From Lepidurus packardi (Eukaryota > Arthropoda > Branchiopoda > Notostraca > Triopsidae), in NCBI GenBank assembly GCA_023053545.1, contig JAKZAN010000005.1:3658001-3722000 (forward strand): a DNA stretch of 64,000 bases, given 5' to 3'. The position numbers and the translations under genes were made by a program. Positions 34,735 through 45,225 of the stretch are shown here, in pieces; position 1 is the stretch's first letter, and the number at the start of each line of letters is the position of its first letter. A model generated the notes under the pieces. The model searched no databases. It was not told the DNA's origin and worked only from the letters and a program-made list of their open reading frames with translations.

Positions 34735-37700
34735 ATGTGGGAACTAAAACGAAAAGCCGAACAGTACATCCTCAGTGGCGTTGCAGGTCAGCGCCTTGAC
34801 CTTTCGCGCCGCTTTCATGTTCGCCGACGACCTCAGCTTCCTAAGCGGACTTGTTGGTTACAGGTCATGACCTGGTTGTGGGTCATGGTCGCAGTGTTGG
34901 CGCCCAGCGGGGTCCTGGGCCAAGTGCGTCAACAGCAGCGTTTCGAGCGCGAACCGGAGGATCAAACAGCCGTCGTGGGCGAAACAGTGGTTTTAGCGTG
35001 TCGAGTGTTACACAAAGCTGGGGTGCTCCAATGGACCAAAGATGATTTTGGCTTGGGAAGTGATCGAAACTTAAGTGGCTTTGATCGGTATTCGATGATT
35101 GGCAGCGACGAAGAAGGTAAAAATAGACTAATGTTCACATTACCTTGTCTGCCTTTTGAACTTTCCCTCCGCAAATGATAATTGCCATGCTGACATAATC
35201 AGCTTCCGGAAGGGGGTGAAGGGAGAGAGTTTATTTTTGTCTAATTAGGTTTTCTTAAGTTTGTTTTCGCATTGCCGCAACTGAATACGAGAAACTAAAT
35301 TCCCTAAAGATTCCCAAATAGTCCTAGACAGGCCTCGGGTTTTCGCCAGAAACCACACAAGCTTGTTTTCCATTAGTTCTGCAAGTCGGGCTTGCAAAAA
35401 CATCCTGACTTCTACAATCCAGCTGTTTCCATCTCTGAAGAAATGTTTCAAATTCTCGAAGCGAAGGGATATTTTTGAATAATTGGCCTTAGTCAGATTT
35501 CTTGCCCTACTTTCGCATGTTTAATTAAGATCTTATACTATACCGCTATCGTCATGTCATTATTATTATTATTGTTATATTTTATTAATGATTAGGATTA
35601 TACTTTATTTCAACTAAGGAACTAAATGGAATACTGACACGAAGTAAAAGAAAATAGTAAGCCTATTTACTCTATGGAAAAACTTGTTAGGATTTGCATT
35701 TAGACCTAAGCATTTTTGTGGAGGGCCACTAAGGAGATTAGGAAACCAGTTTAATTCCGGAAGGAAGAGTAATGCTAAAAATACGTGTTTTTATGAAAGA
35801 TTAAGGTCATAGTAATCCATAAAAAATCTTGTAAGGCAAAATTAGTTTGCCTAGGAAGGGAAAAATTAATTAATTAAAGGTTAAAAGGTTAGCCTTAGAA
35901 TAGCTCAAGGGTAAGATGGCAACATCATATAGAGCTTTTGAATATTGGCTTATTTTCTCGGAAAGACGTAAGGATAAATGTTTAAACTCCCTAGACTGTG
36001 TTGGCGTCTGGAACACTTCTTTTTACTTTTGACAGAGAATAACTTGGGGCATATCCTTTTTTTCTCCGCACGTAAAGCTCGAGAAGACAAGCTTCCAAGA
36101 GGCAAAGGAAACTTGTTGGGAAAGCCCGAAAAGCTATAACTTCATTACTCGTGTTAGACAAGAAGTTAAAGGCACTATAAATATTGACTAAAGCTATATA
36201 CCGAGTGCAGTCTGGTATATGCCATGCGATGCGCCCTCCGAAAGAGTGGACAAGAAATAAAAACACGGCTTGCAGGTATTACCAGGCGGTCATCGCTGGG
36301 CTACAGGAATCAGTTGATGGAAGATCCTTTTTGAAAGCCTCCCGGAGAAAGATTACGTATACACATAACCTATACTAGCCTATTCATTATGTACATGGAA
36401 TCCTGTTATATTAACGAGGGTCTGCCGAATCAGCGGTTGGAGAGAATCAGAGCCAAAATGGGAGTTGTGGGAGAGGGATTCCAGAAATCGGAGCACGAGT
36501 AGCGCAGTTCTTTCACTAAGACAAGCGATCACATCTAGTAATCTTCTCTGAATCTTCTAAAACCATATTGATATTGTTTAACTTAAATGGTGCTTTTCCG
36601 TGATTCCTAGTATCAGAACCACGTTAAGAAGTTCAAAGGGGCACAAAGACGGAATGTTTCTTTCAAATGCAGCAGTGCGTGTTTGTTTTCTTGTCCGCCC
36701 GAGTTGTATGTATTTTTAATTATGTTTTCATTGGCGTTTTCTGTTTGCTTTTCCCTTTCGGCATTTTTTAGGAACATTTTCCTTACAAATTCGACCCGTG
36801 ACGCTGGACGACGATGGACGGTTTCAATGCCAAGTCGGACCTGGGCCGGACTCGGATTCGCCGGCGATTCGTTCTCGAACGGCCGCACTTGCCGTCCACG
36901 TAGAACCCGAGCCACCCCAGATCGTGCAAGGCACTCATTTACTCACGACAGAGGACCGAGAGGTGGAATTGGAATGTCACTCCCGAGGTGGCAAACCACC
37001 AGCAGAGGTAAGCGCAGCTACAGGCACAACACACAAAACGGATGAAATAGAATGTGCCCACCATCAAAGGCATGCTATTTGCTTAGCGATTTACGATCGG
37101 GTTCCACGTTTTCCAGGATCCTTATTCAAAAAGGGTCCATCTATCTATTTCCAGCTCCTTTTTATGCAAACAAACCTAGGATTCTATTTTGCTGCTAGTC
37201 GTAATGTAATGTAGTATAAGCCAATGTCAGCCTTAGCTTTTTAGTGCCCTGAAAATCACTCGAACCGGTAAACTTGGCTCATTGGGAACAACGTTCCCGA
37301 CACGCACGCCATCTATGATCCATTTAGGGTAACCTTGGGTTTGATTACATGGGATAACGGATGAACCGAGCTTGTTTACTCAAATGCCGAGATGATTACC
37401 AACGCTTTCAAGCGTATCTGAAATATATAAGAATTGGCATTGAGAAAAGGGAAAAGCAAAGCAGCTAATCTGGTAGGGTAGAAGGGAAAGCAATGAGGAA
37501 AGCCCGTGACCAGTAATGGATCTGGGGCTCAGCACAAATTGCCTTGCCAGTTCGTACCCAACCAAGACAACAAAATGGGAAAAGCCAAAGATATTACCGA
37601 GTTCAGTGAGTAATGTTAAGCGAGAATATGAAGCCCAGAGATGAGGCAGATTTTTTGGGGGATTTTTTACGCATCTTTCTTTTTGTGTGCTCTCATATAA

Positions 37701-40700
37701 CTTGTGAATAAATGCTTTTTCGAACTGGAGCCCGAAATGAAGTCTCGTTCTCTTTGGAGACCAAGTGGTCTGCAGGCCGATCATTAAAGATTTTTCTTTT
37801 GATGAGGTACGTCCTCGGCATGTTGGAAAATTTGCAAGAAACCTAAGGTGCCAACCGGCAAATGAGAGAACGTGATTAATTTGAGGAAGCTGTGAGAAAG
37901 TTAGGACTCTCTTGACAGTTTTCTTTTGCTTACGCCGCAGTCGGTAACGACGTTGTCAACTCCGACTGAGCGGGCAAAGAAGACGACGGCTCGTTGGGAG
38001 TCCTGCAAAAACAACGGCAAGCAAAGTAGGCGGCAGCTTACAACCATGACAGCAATAAGGCGAGCATCCAAGCACAATACATAGTCCTGGGAACTTAATA
38101 TTGTTTCTCTTTTCTGCCAAGTCGTTGAAAGGCAAAATCTTTGTCTAGTGTCCCGATGCCACAGCCTGCATCGCGCACAGGAAAAGATAGAGAGAGAAAG
38201 AACGTTACGCGGCTCGGCTGACTTGGTTATACATAATAATTTTCTAGTAGTAGAAAAACAAAAACCTCAAAGCCGCTGTTTTCCGCCCATTCTCAATTCT
38301 ATAGCTTGTTCGCTCACTCGGCGCACGGGACTTGAGCTGCATTTTTCAAGTCACGTTGCCTCCAAACTCGCTTAACAGTGTTACTATTAAAGCCCCCTTT
38401 TATTAGTAATTCTCCAAGAACACGAAATTGGATTCAAACTTAAGTATGAACGCGCCCTGACCTGAATTGGGTCTCGTACAAAGCTTCCACTGCTTGAAAC
38501 AGCATTTGCTAGAGCTATTCCATAAAAAGAGGGTTGCCTTAGAGTGGAAACTGAAACTTTTAACGACTTGAATTTGAGGATTTTTTTTAGCACGGTGAGG
38601 TGCGAATTTCTTCCGTGTTTGTGTTTTCTATTAGCATTTCAGATTGATGCCCGTCACTACAAGCAATGGCATTCCACTGCATTATTCGCATTCATTCCCA
38701 ACAATGAAAAGAAATGTTCAGTGAACATCCCCAAGTTCCTTGCAACTAACATAGTTGCGCTCAACGTTTTAAATCAAACTTTCAAACGTCTTAATTATTT
38801 CTGCCTTTATACGTGCAGTAAAACGTTAATTCCAAAATTGCGGCTACATTGTTGATGTTGTTTATCTTTAAGAGTGTGAAGGGAAGGTGTGTGAGAATCT
38901 TTGTGAAACTTATGATGTGTTTATGTCTTGTTTTAGATTCATTGGCAAGACGGGGAAGGGAACTTGATTACTTCCGGCTTGGAAGTGTTCAAGGAATTTG
39001 AAGCAGACGGGAAACGAACGCTGGTGAAATCCGTGCTTCGCTTTACCCCGCGCCACAATCAACACCGCACGCGACTCACGTGTCAATCTCAGAACGCTGC
39101 TCAAAGAACGCCGCAAAGTGCTTCCATTCAATTAGAAGTGAAATACGCGCCCAAAGTGAGCCTGAAAATGCTGGACAAGGACTACGTCACTGAATTCGAA
39201 CCCGTTCGCTTCCAGTGCACGGCGGATGCCAATCCTGCCCAAGTGGTGTACAAATGGTACATCAACGATGAAGTGGCGTATGGCGATTATACCACCGAAC
39301 TCACTATCGCCAGCGTCACGCGCAAATTACAGGGGGCGGTTGTCAAATGCGAAGTCCACAACTCTGTGGGGCGGAGCGATGACAAGAAGATCATGAACGT
39401 CCATTGTAAGTACCATACTATACAGCTGGGGGAAGGGATTGAGAAAACCCACAATTCATCACATTCTTAAATGTCATCCATGTTCTTTTTTTGTTGCTGA
39501 AAGTTTTATTCACTTTTAATTCCATCCTCATTTTCTCACGAAGACTCAGAAGAAGTTTGAGAAGGAAAAAAAAAAAAGGGGGGGGGGGGGGGAATAGCTT
39601 TTAATACGCATAAATATACTTCTTCTTTATTTCCACGCAGTTTTCCCACCTCTTTTGTCTCCTGTCTGCTCTTACAGAAAATATAAGATGGCTAGAAACC
39701 TTCGCCCAAGATGCTTGGTGCTTACCTAATGCAACCGGCAAAGGAAAAGCTTAGAAAATCTTTCTTTTCACAACTTGTCTCGCCAGAAAACCTGGGGCTT
39801 TACTAATGTTTGCTTGGCAGGGAAAGGAAAGAAAACAAAAACAACTTTTCTAAAGGCAAACTCTGAGAAAAAAAATAACGTTTCTGTCCAGGATTTTTTC
39901 ACCCCCCCCCCCCCCCCAAAATGTGCTTTTTCTTGGGGGGAAAAGACCAAAAAATAAGATTTAAAATTCTCAGAAAAAAGTGCCCCCAGCTAGCTTAACA
40001 GATAGTGGACGAGCCAGATTAAAGTTTACGTATCTTACGGTAAGTGGGCAAAAACGTAACATGGCTTCTTCTCTAATTACAGTTAGTCCTATCATCCGCG
40101 GACGTCCTCAGAGTGCGGAAGCCGATGTGGGAAGTAATGTTACCCTCAAATGCGACGTGGAAGGTAACCCAACGCCTGAAATCACATGGAGCCATCAAAG
40201 CTCTCGTCGGGTAAGAAAATTTAATCATTTTCACCGTAAAAATCAAAAGTTCGTGCAAGGAAAGGGGACGCAATAATAAATGGCTCGACTGGGCAGATGT
40301 AGTGCGTTTCTAAAAGAGTACGAAGATAAATAGGCCCTTTCAAAAAGTTGGGAGAAAACTTGTGAGGCTCCGCCGAAACGATGTCAGCCCTTGATGACAA
40401 TGGAGAGAGAAAATTTTTGAAAAAAAAGCTGGAAGAGACATCAGCAAGATTGGGTCAACAAATCCTCATAGATGTTGTATTACCTTGGCTTGTTAACTTG
40501 GCGAAATTAAATCAGGGAGCGAGAGAGGAAAGGGGAGGGTAAGACTTTGCAACCTTAATGGCCCAAGTTTCCGGCGGCTTTAATTGCTCCTAACTGAGTT
40601 AGTGTACTTGGCCTGCACTTGACATTGTACTTTGGATTTTACGTTTCCAACATCACTGAATTGCAAATTGTCTCACTCTAATTGGCAGATCCTAAGTACT

Positions 40701-43422
40701 GGCCCTGCGTACACGTTTTGGATGAACTCAGACTTAGCAGGACAATACCGATGTACCGCACGGGTTCCTGGTTTCGCAGAAGTGTTCGCAGATGCCCAAG
40801 TGTATCTCAAGGGACCGCCGTCTATTACCAGCAAAAGGATGCAATTTGGGATTGAGGGCGATACCGTCCGCATAGAATGCATTGCCAAGGCTGTACCCCG
40901 ACCAGAAAAGATACAATGGACCCATGACAGCAGGGAGGTTGACACAAGTAAGCTGAACCTGGAACCTTTCAATATAGACTTGCAAGTCAACCGTTCTTAA
41001 TTGTGTTACTGGTCTTTGAACAAGCCCCAATTTTCTAATTATCTTGGTGATCTTTATCTACCCAGGCGACCCTCACTTTTCTGTAGAAGAAGAATTGATG
41101 CTGGAAGGGCTTAGAAACACCTTGGTGATTAAGAAAGCAACAGACAAAGATTTTGGGGTGTACAACTGCACTGTCATCAACGCATATGGCCAAGAAATGG
41201 CGGAAATTATGCTCAAGAAACAAAGTAAGAAGCATTCCATAATTACCAATACAAAGAAAAAAAGCTTGGGGCATGTGTGAACCCAGGTCCAAGATCTTGA
41301 AACCTAATACTCACTAACAGCATGATACCTTGCACTAGAACCTTCCCTGTGGCTCAAGTCAGATAAACATCACCAACCACTTTTGTTAACTCCTGACTGT
41401 CCTTTTTCTCGGTGTCCGTTGAAGGGCAATACCACACACATACACAAAACTTGGTGTGGAAAACAGAGCAAGAAAAATATGTCTTTCAGCCATGCACGAC
41501 GTAGTAATTAAGATGTTAAAGGAAGATTTTCTAAACACAAAATTGGATCAGTTCGCTTTGTGACGTCGTTGACGTATTATGTGTCCGTAGTATGCGCGAG
41601 CTTTGATGACGATTTGAACCATGTAAATAAATAATAACCATGGTAACTACCGCCTAAACAATGCCATAATACGCTTGTGACATCATGCCCGAAAGTTTGC
41701 ATGCCAGAACAGTAACTCGTGAACGGCAAATCAATAAAAATTTGACACGAAGAATTTTTTTACACGAATTTAAATTAACGTAGACTATAAAAGGTTCATC
41801 AAAATATTTATCAGTGATTTCGGGGGGAAATGACATGGTATATTAGTCCGTTGATTCATTTTCAGTTCTTTACAAAAGTTACAAGACCGAAATTTGATTG
41901 TTTGATGAAAAAAAAGTTAAAAGGGAAGGAAATAGAAAATCCAGGCGTGAATTTTTGGGCGAATAATAAGTGGTGTTGTTGGAGGGTAGCTCTTTTGTGT
42001 AGCATGGCTATATAACCCGAGTCAAGCGTTGTAAAAAGACCGTTTAAGCATGGCTTACGTCTGTGGGGGGTTAGCCAACCCCTACATGCGTAAAAGGAAA
42101 CAAACACTTATGGCTTTGCATGGGGGAGGAAATTGAAGAAAATTTGGAGTCGTAGTTGTAGTCATCCTAGCGAAAGCGTTTTCTAACAATACACCTCCAT
42201 AAAGGGTGATTTCGTGATCATGATTAACTAAAACTCACATTTATCGTATTCCCCACAGAAAGCCTTCCTTTGCTCATCATCTTAGCCGGCGTCATTGGAG
42301 GAATAGTAGTGATTGTGGCTTGCATTTTGGTCGTTATCCTTTGCCACCGAAAATCGAAGCACAGTACAGGTAAACTTATCTCTAAAATTTACAATTTTTC
42401 TTATCTTTCCATAAGTATTAATTTAAAGGATTATCTGCTTCCACCAAAATATGTATTAGATAAATGTCCAAGATATAGGAAAACAAACGAGCCGCGTTGC
42501 TTACCAGTGTATCACTTGCATTTTATCTAAAAATGACTAAGCTGAGAATTCGCAAACTTTCTTAATTTTTCTAAGTAATCTAGTTTAGGTCACAAATGAC
42601 TAATTTCAGTTAAATCTGTATTCAGATTTGACACAGTTGCCTCTATAACCGATAAATGCTAATAAGTATAGTCACTGCTTTGGCAATATTATTGTGCACA
42701 TGTTGCCATTGCTTAGAAAACGATGAATATTTATAGCAAAAAAATGATTAAACTTGCTGTCTTTTTAGAAGGCAACAAAGGAGACCAGATGTCGAAGCAG
42801 TCCGACCAGTCGTCGAGTCATTGTTCCGATCTGAAAGTCGATATCCGCACAGCGTCTTCGCTCAGTAATACGAATGAAAACGACCGAGATTCCGTGTGGG
42901 ATGAAGGTGATAACGTGGACCGTATCACACCACGACATAATAACCATACGGACAATTATCAGTATGCACCTGAATATAATGATCCAGGATTCCCACCTGT
43001 CCAAGTAAATCGAAATAATCTAGTGTCCTTGAATAACGTTTGTTAATTCGCTTTTGTCTCTTTTCTCCGCAAAAAAGGATGGGCACTACAACAATGGATA
43101 CGTTCCCTACTCAAACTACAACCGTGACTATAACCCACTTGCGGGTCCATTGTCAGCTAGCAAATCCTCCTTGATTACAAGAATTCCCATGACGGAAATG
43201 GATCCCCGTTTTTCGGCAACTTATGGAAATCCCTACTTAAAATCTTCCCATTCTTCCCTCCCACCACCTTTGTCCAACAATGTCAATCTAAATAATATGA
43301 ACCAAGTGAATAATATCTACAACAATCCCATCGTACCCCCTTCTCGAGCTACGCCAAGTCCGCAGTATATCACAGGAGGCCAAAGCAGATTGGAGCCCGG
43401 CACATTAGCCACGCATGTTTAG
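34735..43422 (+). CDS. kirre: Kirre/Roughest-like immunoglobulin adhesion receptor (NEPH family), 9 coding exons
   Basis: Single-pass homophilic/heterophilic adhesion protein used in myoblast fusion and nephrocyte junctions in flies. Coding exons: (34735 or 34867)-35116, 36772-37007, 38937-39405, 40083-40210, 40689-40947, 41066-41224, 42259-42369, 42769-43004, 43078-43422; all phases agree. From ATG 34867 it is 730 aa: signal peptide MTWLWVMVAVLAPSGVLG, five Ig domains (about 20-500, each with the Cys/Trp/Cys pattern, e.g. DDDGRFQCQVGPG in Ig1), a TM helix about 502-527 (LPLLIILAGVIGGIVVIVAC), an Asn/Tyr-rich cytoplasmic tail, and C-terminal T-H-V, the PDZ ligand of Kirre/NEPH1. ATG 34735 is in frame and adds 44 residues; an acceptor at 34665-34666 shows an upstream non-coding exon. 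Kirre and Rst are paralogues; THV favours Kirre. Reading through the last intron gives a shorter alternative tail ending at 43046. Confidence 0.93.
37934..38002 (-). other. GC-rich exon-like island in kirre intron 2
   Basis: Within an AT-richer intron, a GC-rich stretch on the minus strand is bounded by a strong acceptor (TTGTTTTTGCAG before 38002) and a GTAAGC donor-like sequence. The 23 codons between are open: DSQRAVVFFARSVGVDNVV. On the plus strand the same island is preceded by a usable acceptor (CTTACGCCGCAG at about 37940) and is open too. I recognise no family and found no partner exons, so this may be an orphan exon of a nested gene, an alternative exon, or chance. Confidence 0.2.
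39566..39592. repeat. A12-G15 compound homopolymer in kirre intron 3
   Basis: A12 (39566-39577) followed by G15 (39578-39592). Confidence 0.85.
39902..39917. repeat. Poly-C run (16) in kirre intron 3
   Basis: Uninterrupted C16, about 310 bp downstream of the A12-G15 tract in the same intron. Confidence 0.85.
41480..41830. repeat. Relative of the 22200-22707 dispersed repeat in kirre intron 6
   Basis: Shares the 14-mer AACTCGTGAACGGC, a following TTTGACACGAA-type segment, ACGTAGACT, and CATCAAAAT followed by a (T)CAGTGATTT-like motif in the same order as the block at 22200-22707. An upstream CCATGGTAAC also matches (41637-41646 and about 22513-22522). Boundaries are approximate. Confidence 0.4.
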
Positions 43423-43842
43423 CTGCCCCGTTTTGTATAGAAATTTGTATAAAGAAGTCAAGAGAATGTGTGTGTCGTGCGAAGCATGCTTGAGAATTGT
43501 ACAGTTCCCAAAATTTCGTACATAGAAAACTTATTCAGAAGAGCGATGTATGAAAGGAAAAATAGATGAATATGCTATTAGCTTAATAAGCTTAACGACT
43601 ACGTCTTCGTTTTCCTTTATCGTGACACTCGTATATTCAAAACCACATTGTGTATTTGTGAACACAAGGGGACAGTTACTACAACTGAAGACTATATACA
43701 TAAGTGCAACTGACTAGGCTGACAATTATGATACCGAGATTCTGGCCCCGTCACAAGATGTCCTTTTAATTACAAGTGGATTATTTTTCGTTTTTAACAC
43801 GTTTAAACTTTTTAGTGATGAAAACGAGGAATTTAATCTGAA
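43423..43842. other. Convergent intergenic spacer, kirre and brainiac 3' ends
   Basis: 420 bp between two convergent stop codons. It must hold both 3' UTRs, which therefore probably overlap. No canonical AATAAA in either orientation caught my eye; AT-rich with no ORF of note. Confidence 0.6.
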
Positions 43843-45225
43843 TTAGGCATGTCCCATACTCTTTTGCTCATTCCAAATGCGCAGTAAGTCTTTAGAGTTC
43901 TCATAACCATGAGAGGCTATAACGTGTTTGTAGTCTATCAGGGTATAACGCTTCTTCCAGTAGTAAAAATCTTTGCAATGGTAAGGCACAATCCCAGCTT
44001 TCTTGGCCACGATGGCTAAGAAGATATCATCAAAACGAAAGTGCTTGGTATAAAAACTAGCGTAATACATATCCAAAAGCGCACTGCGGGAGAGTACGAA
44101 CGCACCTGCTGTTACGTACGGGGGCCATAGGCTGTAAGGATATTCCGACAAGGGGACGTACCACTTGCTCATCTTGTGTCGCAACGGGGAAGACTGGAAC
44201 ACGAACCCGCTATACAAACGAATACCGTCAGGGATATCCAGATCTGATCCTACGTCCCATTGCAGCAACTGGCGGTTGTGAGTCTGAGCAACTCTTTGAT
44301 TAACAATTGTAGTCGCTAATGATTTTTGGGAGCTGTTATTAGAGACGCGATTTATTACGTTTAGCTGAGTAATTCGCCTAGGCCTGCCTAATCTCTTCTC
44401 TAATCTCTGTTTGGCCGTATCTTCACGAACCTGCTTTAAGGAGCGTTTCAATCGAACTTCATCATGCAATGAATCCATCTCGGCATTACCGTTAATGAAT
44501 CCGATATTGGAAACGTCCTGTTGTAAATATTCAGGATACTTCCAAGGGTTCCGCAGGAATTGAAGGAGATTACGGACAGAAATATACATGTCATCGTCGG
44601 CAAAGAGGACAAAACGAGTATTGGGACAATGCTGGACAACCCATCTGAAGCCCATCATCGTTTTATAAGTGTTGTTAAAGTAAGTATCCCAAAAGTTTCC
44701 TTGGACGAGGTCTCCATAGATCCGCTGTTCTTCTTCGACTTGCTCTTGCAGCTTTGGCTCCCACGGCCGGATCCCAAGGAGAAAAACTCTCTTGGTAGGA
44801 ATATCTGAAAAGCGATCTTGATAGCCCCATGAGTTTCTTATGGCAATGCGACGATGAGTGTGCGAAATGGCCGATTTTACAACGAAAAGGATGCGGTATT
44901 CATGCAACTTTTCTTGGAGTTTGCACCTGTCTGCGTTAGGTATAAGTAAAGAGAAATTGTACTCTTGGTTCATGGGCGGAACAGCTGGAGTATCTCCTCG
45001 TCTAAGGCTGGCAATTAGAGGTTTAAGATCCACATCCAAAGGGTAAGAAAACTCTGTGTGATAGTCACGTTCCAAAAGATGATGGAAGAGGCCAAAATAG
45101 TTCATTAATAACAGTAGCAGCAAGGATGCGATGACAAACTGCCATTTGAAGTAGGAGAGCATTTTTTTCAGCTGGGGAAGCCTTGGCATTTTAAAATCTA
45201 CTTTGATTAGCGCCCGAAATGTCAT
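43843..45225 (-). CDS. brn: Brainiac-type beta-1,3-glycosyltransferase (GT31), 460 aa, with internal insertion
   Basis: Golgi type II membrane enzyme. In flies Brainiac adds GlcNAc to mannosyl-glucosylceramide in glycosphingolipid synthesis, needed for Notch/EGFR-dependent epithelial patterning. Intronless frame: short cytoplasmic N-terminus, TM anchor about 30-48 (IASLLLLLLMNYFGLF), stem, then a GT31 catalytic domain from about 110 with RRIAIRNSWGY, the metal-binding DDD at 210-212 (FADDDMY), WPPYVTAGAFVLS near 367-379 and FRFDD at 396-400. Residues 341-380 and the C-terminal WNEQKSMGHA match fly Brainiac closely as I recall it, supporting orthology over other beta3GalTs. Fly Brainiac is about 325 aa; the excess is mainly a basic, low-complexity segment at about 236-335. 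ATGs at residues 1, 13 and 22 are all possible starts; each keeps the TM. Confidence 0.93.
   Translation of the reverse strand: MTFRALIKVDFKMPRLPQLKKMLSYFKWQFVIASLLLLLLMNYFGLFHHLLERDYHTEFSYPLDVDLKPLIASLRRGDTPAVPPMNQEYNFSLLIPNADRCKLQEKLHEYRILFVVKSAISHTHRRIAIRNSWGYQDRFSDIPTKRVFLLGIRPWEPKLQEQVEEEQRIYGDLVQGNFWDTYFNNTYKTMMGFRWVVQHCPNTRFVLFADDDMYISVRNLLQFLRNPWKYPEYLQQDVSNIGFINGNAEMDSLHDEVRLKRSLKQVREDTAKQRLEKRLGRPRRITQLNVINRVSNNSSQKSLATTIVNQRVAQTHNRQLLQWDVGSDLDIPDGIRLYSGFVFQSSPLRHKMSKWYVPLSEYPYSLWPPYVTAGAFVLSRSALLDMYYASFYTKHFRFDDIFLAIVAKKAGIVPYHCKDFYYWKKRYTLIDYKHVIASHGYENSKDLLRIWNEQKSMGHA

Noticed and set aside
37380..37784. 134-codon minus-strand ORF in kirre intron 2
   Set aside because: No domain, no splice partners and ordinary composition; kept only as a chance frame.
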